NCBI GenBank assembly: GCA_964428935.1
Contig: CAYSAG010000081.1
Location: 1-17,972, forward strand
Reading direction: 5' to 3'
DNA length: 17,972 nucleotides
Source of the DNA: JAADHY01 sp964428935
GTDB taxonomy: Bacteria > Planctomycetota > Planctomycetia > Planctomycetales > Planctomycetaceae
Numbering within the stretch: position 1 is the stretch's first letter; every line of letters begins with the position of its first letter. Positions 7,525 to 14,610 of this stretch are shown in pieces. The notes under the pieces were generated by a model. It was not told where the DNA came from and did no database searches. It worked only from the letters and a program-made list of their open reading frames with translations. The position numbers and the translations under genes were made by a program.

Positions 7525-8904
7525 TCAACGTCCGGTCGCCGGCTCACCGAACGCAAACAGGTGCTTCTCGCCGCGCACGTAAACCGAGCGCCCCACGAAG
7601 GCCGGCGTGCAGTTGGACTTCTCGCCCAGCGGCAAGCTGGCCAGCAACTGAAACGTCTCGGCCGCCCGGAAAACGTACGTGTGGCCGGCGAAGTTGGTCC
7701 AGTAAACCCGGTCGTCGACGACGACCGGCGACCCGTAGCCGCCCTCGTCGAACTCGTGGCTCCACAACTTCCGACCGTCGCTCAGCCGGAGGCACGTCAC
7801 TGTTCCGAAGCTGGTCGGCAGAAACAGCAAACCGCGTGTGGCGACCGGACTGGCCACGTCCGGCAAGTCCAGCTCTTCCCGCTGCCACAGCAGCCGGCCG
7901 GTGGAGGCGTCAATGGCTGCGCAGCGGGCGTAGTCCTGCGCGACGGCAACAACACCGTCAGAAAACGCGGGCGAGGGAGTCAGGTCGCCCTCCATGCATT
8001 GGACCCGCCACAACTGGCGCCCGGTGACAGGCTCGTACGCCACGACGTCCGGGTTTCCGTTGAGCACAAGCTGCCACTGCCCTTTGACCCGCACCAGCAC
8101 CGGACTGCTCCAGCAGCTTTTGAGCCGACGCCGCTGCTCCCACAGCGGTTTGCCCGTCGCAGCGTCCAACGCCAAGACTCGCCCGCCGTCTCGACCGTCC
8201 ACCTGCACGAACACCCGACCGGCCGCGAGCAGGGGCGACGACGCGTACGCGTAGTCCACGTGGAGCGGCCCCAGGTTGCGAGCCCACAGCAAGCGGCCCG
8301 TCAGGCTGAAGCAAGCCAAGTCCGCATTGGCAAAGACGGCGACGACGCGCCGGCCGTCGCAAGCCGGAGAGGCCGGCGCGTGCGTGACGTCGGGCAAGAT
8401 GTCCGGCGGTTCGCTGGGGCTGCCCGGCACGTTCTGCACGGAGCCTCGCCACAGCAAACGTCCATCGGCCGCCGCGAAGCACCACACTTCACGGCGTTCG
8501 GCCGTTGCTCCCGTCAGGAAAACACGGTCCTGCCAGACGGCCGGCGAGCTGGTTCCGGGCAGTGGAAGCCGGACTTTCCAGCGTACGTTGCGTCCCGACG
8601 CTCCGTCCCAAACCAGCGGCGGACGCCGGCCCTCGCAAACGGCCAGCCCGCACGGACCGCGAAAGCCCGGCCAGTTGACCGAATGCCGGTTGTCCCATTG
8701 CCAGCCGGCCGCGTGACTGTCGAACGGGTCGAGGTTGTCGGCCTTTGTGCGGACCGTCGCACCGCCCACCAGCCAGCCGCTGGCCGCCGTCCCGCTGGCC
8801 GCTCCGACCGCGAGCCGCAGCAGAAACGTCCGTCGTGACCAACTCCCGCGTCCGCAGTCGTCGGCTCGTACGACCCGGTCGCGCCGACCAGCTCCTGCCG
8901 GCAT
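7525..8904 (-). CDS. Tat-exported PQQ-like beta-propeller repeat protein
   Basis: Predicted exported eight-bladed beta-propeller, 459 residues. A twin-arginine motif, SRRTFLLR (residues 23-30), is followed by a small hydrophobic segment (LAVGAASGTAASGWLVGG). The mature part begins with a WPGFRGPCG segment and a RWKVRLPLPG segment, the usual opening of planctomycete PQQ-like/BamB-like propellers. About eight recurring strand motifs of the SPxxxxxRV type can be counted (for example TSSPAVWQDRVFLT, GSPVVVDDRVYWTN and CTPAFVGRSVYV), alternating with A(T/S)G(K/R)xLW turns. I see no dehydrogenase active-site motif, so an enzymatic role is not supported; binding or scaffolding is more likely. I chose the ATG at 8904 because it lies 5 bases after the stop of the upstream oxidoreductase gene and gives a normal signal peptide. 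The frame stays open further upstream, but that part overlaps the oxidoreductase in another frame and is a shadow. The tight spacing suggests translation coupled to the oxidoreductase. Confidence 0.87.
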   Translation of the reverse strand: MPAGAGRRDRVVRADDCGRGSWSRRTFLLRLAVGAASGTAASGWLVGGATVRTKADNLDPFDSHAAGWQWDNRHSVNWPGFRGPCGLAVCEGRRPPLVWDGASGRNVRWKVRLPLPGTSSPAVWQDRVFLTGATAERREVWCFAAADGRLLWRGSVQNVPGSPSEPPDILPDVTHAPASPACDGRRVVAVFANADLACFSLTGRLLWARNLGPLHVDYAYASSPLLAAGRVFVQVDGRDGGRVLALDAATGKPLWEQRRRLKSCWSSPVLVRVKGQWQLVLNGNPDVVAYEPVTGRQLWRVQCMEGDLTPSPAFSDGVVAVAQDYARCAAIDASTGRLLWQREELDLPDVASPVATRGLLFLPTSFGTVTCLRLSDGRKLWSHEFDEGGYGSPVVVDDRVYWTNFAGHTYVFRAAETFQLLASLPLGEKSNCTPAFVGRSVYVRGEKHLFAFGEPATGR

Positions 8905-8909
8905 TCGTC

Positions 8910-10247
8910 TCACAGCTCCCAGCCCTTTCGGTACTCCCGCGACACGTACTGATTCGCCTCGGGGCAGTTCGTCACCCGCATGTTCTTGGCGTCCCACTCG
9001 ATTTTCTGCCCGACCTTCAAAGCAATGTTGCCCAGCAGGTAGGCCTCGGTCAGCGGGCCGGCGTAGCTGAACGGACAACTGGGCCGGTCCGGGTCGCTCT
9101 CCTTGATTCCGGCGAGCCACTCGGTGTACATGTCGCCGTAGCGGCGCAGTGTCTTGGGCACGTCGGGGAAGTCCTTCACCGGCTTGTTGCCCGTGCCCAG
9201 AATGCCCTTGGTGCCCACAATCAGCCAACCGCCCGGCGGAACTTTTTTCATGCCCACCAGGTCGGGCGGGGGAGTCTTGCCGCCGTCGTACCAGAAAACC
9301 TTGACGGGGGGACGTCCGTCTTTGCCCGGGAAATTGAACTGCAGAATGCTCCAGGCCGGAAACATTTCGCCGGTCGGGCCGGACACGTCGACAATTTCAA
9401 CGCTCTCCGGAGCCTCCAGTTCGAGCCCCCAGTACGCGGGGGACCACATGTGCGGAGCAATGTCGCCCAAAGCTCCCGTGCCGAAGTCCCACCAGCCGCG
9501 CCAAACAAACGGGTGGTACACCACGCCTCCACGCGACTGGCGAGGCGGCAGCTTGTACACCGGGTGCCCCTCCGGCCACTTCGCCTTGTAGGGTCGCATG
9601 GGAGCCGACCCAATCCAGTTTTCCCAGTCCAACGTCTCGGGCACCGGGTCCGACCCAGGCGGACGGTCAAACCCCTGCGGCCAAATGGGCCGGTCGGTCC
9701 AGAAGTGAGCTTCCCGAATTTCGCCCAGCGCACCGGCCTGAATGATTTCCACCGCGCGAACCGTCTGTTCGTGCCCACGGCTGGGCGTCCCCATGTGCGT
9801 CGACAATTTTTTCTCGACAGCAATCTGAGTCATCAGCCGAGCTTCGGCCACGTTGTGCGTGAGCGGCTTTTCGCAGTAGCAGTGCAACCCCATTCGCATG
9901 GCACGCACGCTGACGGGAGCGTGTGTGTGGTCCGGCGTGCTCACGACAACGGCGTCCAGCGTTTTCTCTTTGTCGAGCAACTGGCGGAAGTCGGTGTAGG
10001 TGTGGGCGTTCGGAAAGCGACGCGCGGCCGCCCGTAACCGATTCCGGTCGACGTCGCACAGTGCGACAATGTTCTCTCGAGACACCCCTTGCAGATTCGC
10101 TCCGCCACGACCGCCAGCTCCAATGATCCCAATGTTGACCTTCTCGTTCGCCGCGTAGGTCCGCGCCGAGCCGGACGGCAACACGACCAAACCAACCGCT
10201 CCGGCCACCGCATTCTTCAGCAAGCAACGTCGACTGATTCGTTTCAT
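8910..10247 (-). CDS. Tat-exported Gfo/Idh/MocA-family oxidoreductase
   Basis: NAD(P)-dependent oxidoreductase of the glucose-fructose oxidoreductase / inositol dehydrogenase family, 445 residues. The N-terminus carries a twin-arginine signal (ISRRCLLKNAVAGAVGLVVL, residues 4-23) with a cut site plausible near TYAAN. The Rossmann domain follows: dinucleotide-binding GIIGAGGRGG at 40-49, an Asp in ALCDVDRNR, STPDHTHA near 103-110 and the family signature CEKPL at 125-129. In the C-terminal alpha/beta domain, GALGDIAPHMW (residues 258-268, His266) is the usual second-domain signature and a likely active-site region. Tat export of a cofactor-containing member is known from glucose-fructose oxidoreductase, which is exported folded with NADP bound. 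The specific sugar substrate is unknown. The ATG at 10247 is preceded by a good ribosome binding site. It is the first gene of the cluster with the propeller and GH50-like genes, so oxidation or modification of released sugars is a reasonable but unproven role. Confidence 0.92.
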   Translation of the reverse strand: MKRISRRCLLKNAVAGAVGLVVLPSGSARTYAANEKVNIGIIGAGGRGGANLQGVSRENIVALCDVDRNRLRAAARRFPNAHTYTDFRQLLDKEKTLDAVVVSTPDHTHAPVSVRAMRMGLHCYCEKPLTHNVAEARLMTQIAVEKKLSTHMGTPSRGHEQTVRAVEIIQAGALGEIREAHFWTDRPIWPQGFDRPPGSDPVPETLDWENWIGSAPMRPYKAKWPEGHPVYKLPPRQSRGGVVYHPFVWRGWWDFGTGALGDIAPHMWSPAYWGLELEAPESVEIVDVSGPTGEMFPAWSILQFNFPGKDGRPPVKVFWYDGGKTPPPDLVGMKKVPPGGWLIVGTKGILGTGNKPVKDFPDVPKTLRRYGDMYTEWLAGIKESDPDRPSCPFSYAGPLTEAYLLGNIALKVGQKIEWDAKNMRVTNCPEANQYVSREYRKGWEL

Positions 10248-10253
10248 GGCGGG

Positions 10254-10260
10254 CTCCTTT
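10254..10260 (-). promoter_or_regulatory. Strong ribosome binding site of the Gfo/Idh gene
   Basis: On the minus strand AAAGGAG stands 6 bases before the ATG at 10247. It is the clearest Shine-Dalgarno sequence in the window and confirms the start and the intact Tat signal. Confidence 0.7.
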
Positions 10261-10707
10261 CACTCCAACGACCGGCCAGTGTCACACCGACACGTTCGCT
10301 CGCAGTCGCCGGTCCACGCCCCCGACAACTCCCGACGCCCACGGCGTTCACGTTCTCGGTCCGTCGGGACGCCGACCGTGTGCACCTCGAGCCGACCCTT
10401 CTCCGGCCACGTCCCGAACAGCGGTTCTCCCCTCCTTCTACGAACCAGCACTGACTCGAACCGCCTGCCGGACGTTCCCCCTCGCCTCGTTTCAAGAGGC
10501 CTTCCTATCCTGACCGATCCCGTACGGCGACGCAACACAACGCGACGCACAGCAAGAACAGCTCGGGGGCCGAAACGGCGACCACGCCCATCGAGCGGGC
10601 ATCGGCGTGCGGGCACGACGTGCTGCAACCAAACTGCCCGAAGGTGTGCCGCCCGACCAATGGGCTGGTAAACTAACGGTCGCTCGGACACCGGATGGCC
10701 GGTTCTT

Positions 10708-10801
10708 TCCTAACGTGGAGCCAGCATCCTGCTTGCTCCAGAACCGAAGAGAACGTGACAAGTTACGGCGTTCAAATCGTGGGCGCACGTTGCGCGCATC
10801 T
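10708..10801 (+). repeat. 94-base dispersed repeat, copy A
   Basis: This segment matches 17186-17279 in the same orientation at 90 of 94 positions. The left part is an imperfect hairpin, GTGGAGCCAGCA (10715-10726) against TGCTTGCTCCAG (10730-10741), around a TCC loop. One internal pair and the outermost pair are broken compared with copy B. The remaining 60 bases are nearly invariant and end in a small GCGCA-CGT-TGCGC hairpin. The copy lies about 130 bases upstream of the DUF502 gene and reads in the same direction as that gene. Confidence 0.9.
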
Positions 10802-10927
10802 CGACGTGCAAGGACTCGAGTGGTTCGCTCGTGGTCTTGTCCGGAGTGTGCAGACAGGTCGACCATCGAGTTCTGGCACTGGAACCGGCCCGTCGGCAGA
10901 CCAACGACAGAAGCGGGGAGACTCACC

Positions 10928-11611
10928 ATGCGACGTGCACTGGCGTGGTTGTGGAGAACGGGGATCGTTGGGACTTTCGTCGCCGGCCTGCTCGCCATTT
11001 TGCCGATTGTGCTGACGGTTTGGATCATGAGCTGGGCGGGCGAGCAGCTTCGGCAAATACTGGGGCCCGAGACCAGCGTCGGGCGGTGGCTGCAAGACTT
11101 GGGCATGCAGTTCGTCGCGGACCGAGCCTTCGCTTACGTCTTGGGGTGGTCCTTCGTGCTGGTCGGCATCTGGCTAATCGGATTATTGGTTCGGTCGACC
11201 ACCCGGTTGAGCCTGCAGCGGTGGTTCGACGGGTTCATGAAGCAGTTGCCATTGGTCAAGAGCATTTACGGCCCCATTTCGCAGGTGGTGTCGATGCTCC
11301 GACAAAAGGACCGCGGCGACATGAGCGGAATGCCGGTGGTTTACTGCTGGTTTGGAGCGCCGGAAGGTGGTGGGTTCCTCGGCTTGCTCGTCTCGCATGA
11401 AACGTTCGTCTTCGGACAACAGCCTTGCCGGCTGGTCTACATTCCGACCTCGCCGCTGCCCATGTCCGGCTGCATTCTGTTCGTCCCGAAGGACCGGGTG
11501 AAGGTGGTGGACATGCAGACCGAACAGCTCATGCAAATCTACTTCTCGCTGGGCGTCATGGCTTCGGGCACCGTGCCGGCCAAGTACCAAGCTTTGCAAG
11601 GGACGGCGTGA
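10928..11611 (+). CDS. DUF502-family membrane protein
   Basis: Predicted inner-membrane protein of unknown function, 227 residues, matching the DUF502 family. Two hydrophobic helices are clear: about residues 10-37 (GIVGTFVAGLLAILPIVLTV) and about 66-89 (FAYVLGWSFVLVGIWLIGLL). They are followed by the conserved LPLVKSIYGPISQVV segment and a soluble beta-rich domain with VYCWFGAP, GFLGLLVSHE and YIPTSPLPMSG. The last of these (YIPTSPxPxSG) is typical of the family. I chose the ATG at 10928 because GGGGAG lies 7 bases upstream and the first helix starts right after it. The frame is open back to 10607, but that extension runs through the 94-base repeat and has no hydrophobic or conserved content. 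The gene stands alone, and its stop faces the response regulator gene about 40 bases away. Confidence 0.88.
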   Translation: MRRALAWLWRTGIVGTFVAGLLAILPIVLTVWIMSWAGEQLRQILGPETSVGRWLQDLGMQFVADRAFAYVLGWSFVLVGIWLIGLLVRSTTRLSLQRWFDGFMKQLPLVKSIYGPISQVVSMLRQKDRGDMSGMPVVYCWFGAPEGGGFLGLLVSHETFVFGQQPCRLVYIPTSPLPMSGCILFVPKDRVKVVDMQTEQLMQIYFSLGVMASGTVPAKYQALQGTA

Positions 11612-11651
11612 CCGACGGCAGCAGCTTGCGGCGGGTTCGTGTGCGGACGTG

Positions 11652-12266
11652 TCAAATCCCCTCGCTGTCTTCGAATCCGCCGAACTTTTGCATTTCTTCG
11701 TCGTAGCACGACGGACAGAGCCAGTGAGTGAACCGAGCTCCGGTCCGCGCAGCCACGAAGTCTTCCAAACACTCCCAGTCCCCTTGTTCGTTGCGGACCT
11801 TGTGGCACTTGGCGCAGACCGGCACAACGCTCCTCAACGCCTCCAGCCGCTGCTGCACCCGCTCCAACTCACGCAGCCGCTGTTCGCGCCGTCGCTTCAT
11901 GCGGTGCATTTCAATGGCCATTTCGATGGACGCGTACACTTCCCGGTCCTGAAACGGCTTCATCAGGTAGCCGTACGCGCCCACCTGTCGAGCTCGTCGA
12001 ACCAGTTCCTCGTCGCTGAAGGCCGTCAAGAAAATGACCGGCACGTCGTACTGCTGGGTGATTTCACGGGCGGCGTCGATGCCGTCGACTTGTCCCAAAA
12101 GGCGAATGTCCATCAAGACCAAGTCCGGCCGAGCCTCGCCCGCCAAGCGGATGGCCTCCTCACCCGTCGCCACAATGTTGCTGATCGAGTAGCCCATTGA
12201 CTGGAGGCTGGTTTGAATGTCGCGTGCGACGACGCTTTCGTCCTCGACGACCATCAACTGTGTCAT
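11652..12266 (-). CDS. Response regulator with C-terminal four-cysteine (zinc-ribbon-like) module
   Basis: Cytoplasmic two-component receiver protein, 204 residues. The N-terminal REC domain (about 1-118) has the acidic pocket Glu8-Asp9, phosphoacceptor Asp53 in LVLMDIRL, Thr81 in FLTAF and Lys103 in YLMKPF. A charged helix rich in Arg and Glu (about 119-150) could form a coiled coil. The tail carries VCAKCHKVRNEQGDW, then FTHWLCPSCYDE, which is two CxxC pairs about 30 residues apart and probably binds a metal. This tail is known from the ends of many receiver or sensor proteins, but its function is not established as far as I know. There is no DNA-binding domain, so the output is probably protein-protein. 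On the minus strand GGAAGG lies 7 bases before the ATG at 12266, which supports this start over the longer open frame reaching 12578. No histidine kinase is adjacent, so this is an orphan regulator. Confidence 0.92.
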   Translation of the reverse strand: MTQLMVVEDESVVARDIQTSLQSMGYSISNIVATGEEAIRLAGEARPDLVLMDIRLLGQVDGIDAAREITQQYDVPVIFLTAFSDEELVRRARQVGAYGYLMKPFQDREVYASIEMAIEMHRMKRRREQRLRELERVQQRLEALRSVVPVCAKCHKVRNEQGDWECLEDFVAARTGARFTHWLCPSCYDEEMQKFGGFEDSEGI

Positions 12267-12954
12267 GGCCTCACCTTCCACCGCTGCAAGTAGCCCTGTT
12301 CCGCCTGCCTTCGCCCTTTCGTCCACACACTCCGTTCGCCGGACGCGTCGGTCTCCTGCCCGACCAGGCTCGGCCCTTGCCCATCCAATGCGCAGACACC
12401 ACCAAGTCCTCGGCCGACCGTTTGGGTCGCGCCGTCGACATTGCCCGCTGTTCGCGTCCTCACGGGACGGCCCCCGCACGTCGGCGTCGCGTGTGGCCAA
12501 CGCGGTCGCGACGGCGAACCAAACGCAAACAAACGCCCCTGTGGCTACGTTTGCCGCTTGGACGACGCGGGCCGTCACGCAAGAAAGACAGGCGTGCTGC
12601 GCTCCGGCAAAAACAGCTTCTACCGCCGCCCCCGGGTTCGTCAGGGCCCATTATGAACACCGGCCCATGAATGTGCAACCTGTCTGGAGGTCGGCGGGGA
12701 CGGTGCCGCCGGTTGTTTGTCGCGGGCTCAAACGGCCTTCCACAGGAGACAAACCTTGAGGGCCCACCCGCCCCGCAGCCGGCACCGTTCGCGTTCCGAC
12801 GACCGCGCGTCGCCAGGGCCAGCGGACTCACGGTCACCCCCTGTTGCCGTCGCTGTTCGCTGGCGATGTTCCCGGGGCAAGCCGCAGGCCAAGGCACCGC
12901 TCAAACCGACGCCTATTTGGAGCGTCCGACTCGCGCGAAGAAGACACAAACCCG
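12267..12954. other. Gene-free stretch between the response regulator and coaB
   Basis: About 690 bases contain only short or Arg/Pro/Ala-rich open frames in several overlapping phases, with no domain, signal peptide or credible start. It lies upstream of the response regulator and downstream of coaB (both minus strand), so it should contain the regulator's promoter and the end of the coaB transcript. I see no clear hairpin terminator, repeat or promoter pair. Confidence 0.55.
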
Positions 12955-13602
12955 TCAGCGTGTTTCCCCAGCCCCGGCGCGGCGAGCCAAGTTGTTTTCG
13001 ATCCATTCAATCAGCCGTTCGGCAACGAATCGCTTCGGTCCGTCCCATTGCTCCAGCACTTCGCCGTCTGGACCAATCAGTTCCACGCTGTTGTTCTCGC
13101 TGCCGATTGCCTCGGGCCGGTTCAGCACGACCACGTCGCAGTTCTTCGCTCGCAGCTTTTGCAAAGCGTTCTCCTGCGGATTGGTTGCTTCCAACGCGAA
13201 CCCGACGACCCAACGTCGGTCCTTGCGTCTGCCGAGCTCGGCCAACACGTCGTCCGTCTCAATCATTTCAATCGAAATCGGTCCGCCCGTCTTTCGAATC
13301 TTCCCGGGGATTCGAACTTTCGGCTTGTAGTCGCAGACGGCTGCAGCGGCAATGACGCCGTCGCAGTGCTCGAACCACCGCAGGCATGCCTCCTTCATTT
13401 CGGCCGTCGTTTCCACCCAGCAGACGGCCGCGCCTTTGGGCGGCGACAGCGACACCGGTCCGCTCACCAGCACGACGTCGTGCCCGGCCGCCAGCGCCGC
13501 CTCGGCCAAGGCGTAACCCATTCGCCCGCTGCTGGCGTTCGAGATGTAGCGGACGTCGTCCAGGTACTCGCGCGTCGGTCCCGCCGTAATCAGAATTCGC
13601 AT
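12955..13602 (-). CDS. coaB: Phosphopantothenate-cysteine ligase (separate CoaB)
   Basis: Joins 4'-phosphopantothenate to cysteine using a nucleotide (usually CTP in bacteria), the second step of CoA synthesis after pantothenate kinase. The 215 residues match the C-terminal half of bifunctional CoaBC: ILITAGPTREYLD (3-15), RYISNASSGRMGYALAEAA (18-36), AAAVCDYKPK (86-95) and LRAKNCDVVVLN (150-161, with the Lys and Asn of the active site), then GSENNSVELI. In AAAVCDYKPK a Cys replaces the more common Ser. The ATG at 13602 has GGAGG 10 bases upstream and starts directly at the domain, so there is no decarboxylase half attached. CoaC is encoded by a separate gene 135 bases upstream on the same strand. 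Confidence 0.93.
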   Translation of the reverse strand: MRILITAGPTREYLDDVRYISNASSGRMGYALAEAALAAGHDVVLVSGPVSLSPPKGAAVCWVETTAEMKEACLRWFEHCDGVIAAAAVCDYKPKVRIPGKIRKTGGPISIEMIETDDVLAELGRRKDRRWVVGFALEATNPQENALQKLRAKNCDVVVLNRPEAIGSENNSVELIGPDGEVLEQWDGPKRFVAERLIEWIENNLARRAGAGETR

Positions 13603-13737
13603 TGCGTTGAGGCCTCCAAGACCTGCAGCCGTTCGACCGTCGCGCCCGGTGAGGTGTGTTGGTCGACAGTCGACGCCGTTTGGACAGCGCGCGGCCAGAG
13701 CCCCCTTGCTCGCAAACGGGACTGACCACCGTTCGGT

Positions 13738-14277
13738 TCACGCCAACCGCTGCCGAATTCGCTCCAAGATTTCGGACGGTTCGGCCATTCGGCCAGGGCC
13801 AACGCGGCCGCAACTGAGCCAGCCCGTTCCCGGGGGAATGATTTCCACGCCGTCCTGCTTCAGCCGCTCCACATTCCGCTGCACGGCGGGCTTTCGCCAC
13901 ATTTCGGCGTTCATGGCTGGAGCGACCAGGACGGGAGCGGCCGTCGCCAGAGCGAGCGTGCTCAGCAGGTCGTCGGCCAACCCGACGGCCAGCTTCGCCA
14001 AGAAATTGGCCGTCGCCGGCGCCACGACCAGAAGCTCCGCCCGCTCCGCCAGCCCAATGTGCTCCCCGCGGAAGTGCTCTTTCGGAGCAAACAGGTCGAC
14101 GAAGACGGGCCGGCCCGTCAACGCCTCGAACGTGGTGCGGCCAACGAAGTGCTCGGCAGACCAAGTCAAGACCACCGTGACCCGCGCTCCCGCCTGAACC
14201 AGCTTGCTCGTCAACTCGGCCGACTTGTACGCGGCAATGCCGCCGCAGACTCCGAGCAAGATTTCGCGGTCTCGCAT
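13738..14277 (-). CDS. coaC: Phosphopantothenoylcysteine decarboxylase (separate CoaC)
   Basis: FMN-dependent decarboxylation of phosphopantothenoylcysteine to phosphopantetheine in CoA synthesis. The 179 residues are a complete HFCD-type flavoprotein: VCGGIAAYK (10-18), catalytic His73 in EHIGLAE, the FMN-contacting APATANFLAKLA segment, the PAMNAEMW motif (120-127) and the substrate-clamp Cys156 in GWLSCGRVGPGRMAE. The ATG at 14277 begins one short strand before the conserved core, as in homologues. An in-frame GTG at 14304 would add nine residues and cannot be excluded, because neither start has a strong ribosome binding site. The next gene downstream is coaB, so the two halves of the usual CoaBC fusion are adjacent but separate. 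The upstream neighbour is rpoZ, about 60 bases away. Confidence 0.94.
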   Translation of the reverse strand: MRDREILLGVCGGIAAYKSAELTSKLVQAGARVTVVLTWSAEHFVGRTTFEALTGRPVFVDLFAPKEHFRGEHIGLAERAELLVVAPATANFLAKLAVGLADDLLSTLALATAAPVLVAPAMNAEMWRKPAVQRNVERLKQDGVEIIPPGTGWLSCGRVGPGRMAEPSEILERIRQRLA

Positions 14278-14334
14278 GGCGCGGGCACCCAGCTCATGAG
14301 CCACCGACGAGCCGCAGCGCCGTCGACGGCACGT

Positions 14335-14610
14335 CTAGACGTCTCTTTCAGTCGGACCACCGTCCGCAAACTCGTCCGCCTCCTTCGGGCTGCCGTCCGA
14401 AGAGACGGCCACTTCGCCTGAAGAGTCCAAGTAAATCTTGCCCTCCATGATTTCCCGCACTGCAATTTCGAGCAGGTTCTTGGTGGGCAAATCCACCAAC
14501 GGCGGCGTGCCACGGTTCAACGCTACCATTCGCTTCTGCAGCAGCGTGGTCAGACGAAACCGACCGCCGGCCTTGCGTACGATTTCGTCCTCTTTGAACT
14601 CTTCAAGCAT
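14335..14610 (-). CDS. rpoZ: DNA-directed RNA polymerase omega subunit
   Basis: Small RNA polymerase subunit that helps assemble and stabilise the core enzyme, 91 residues. The segment GGRFRLTTLLQKRMVALNRG matches the omega helix (usual form xNRFxLVxxAAKRARxL) and is followed by KNLLEIAVREIMEGKI, the second conserved helix. The C-terminal 25 residues are acidic and unconserved. The start codon overlaps the end of gmk by 8 bases (ATG at 14610, gmk stop at 14603-14605), so the two are translationally coupled. The gmk-rpoZ order is common across bacteria and supports the call despite the low complexity of such a short protein. Confidence 0.87.
   Translation of the reverse strand: MLEEFKEDEIVRKAGGRFRLTTLLQKRMVALNRGTPPLVDLPTKNLLEIAVREIMEGKIYLDSSGEVAVSSDGSPKEADEFADGGPTERDV

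Larger units (their letters stand above)
10248..10927. other. Gene-free divergent intergenic region containing repeat copy A
   Basis: About 680 bases lie between the divergent Gfo/Idh (minus) and DUF502 (plus) genes. Open frames here have no recognisable domain and mostly read Arg/Pro-rich shadow protein. The stretch must carry the promoters of both flanking genes, but I cannot point to a convincing sigma-70 pair. A minor pairing GCCTC (10484-10488) with GAGGC (10496-10500) is visible. The only strong structure is the 94-base repeat at 10708-10801. Confidence 0.6.

Noticed and set aside
6063..8027. Open frame of 654 codons on the plus strand through the GH50-like gene
   Set aside because: Antisense shadow of the GH50-like and propeller genes, composed mostly of Arg/Pro/Ser, with no domain.
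7393..8838. Plus-strand frame of 481 codons opposite the propeller gene
   Set aside because: Antisense shadow; the minus strand has a Tat signal and regular propeller repeats.
8905..9228. N-terminal extension of the propeller protein to 9228
   Set aside because: It overlaps the oxidoreductase coding sequence in another frame and would place the Tat signal in the middle of the protein.
8745..10037. Plus-strand frame of 430 codons opposite the Gfo/Idh gene
   Set aside because: Antisense shadow; Rossmann and CEKP motifs are on the minus strand.
10667..10674. Extended -10-like TGGTAAACT upstream of repeat copy A
   Set aside because: Only four of six bases match the -10 consensus and no -35 element stands at a suitable distance; chance is likely.
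10607..10927. N-terminal extension of the DUF502 protein
   Set aside because: It reads through the 94-base repeat, is Arg-rich and lacks conservation; the ATG at 10928 has a good ribosome binding site.
12267..12578. N-terminal extension of the response regulator
   Set aside because: REC domains start close to their first residue; the ATG at 12266 has a ribosome binding site and the extension has no domain.
12671..13330. Plus-strand frame of 219 codons over the start of the coaB region
   Set aside because: It overlaps coaB antisense and has no domain or ribosome binding site.
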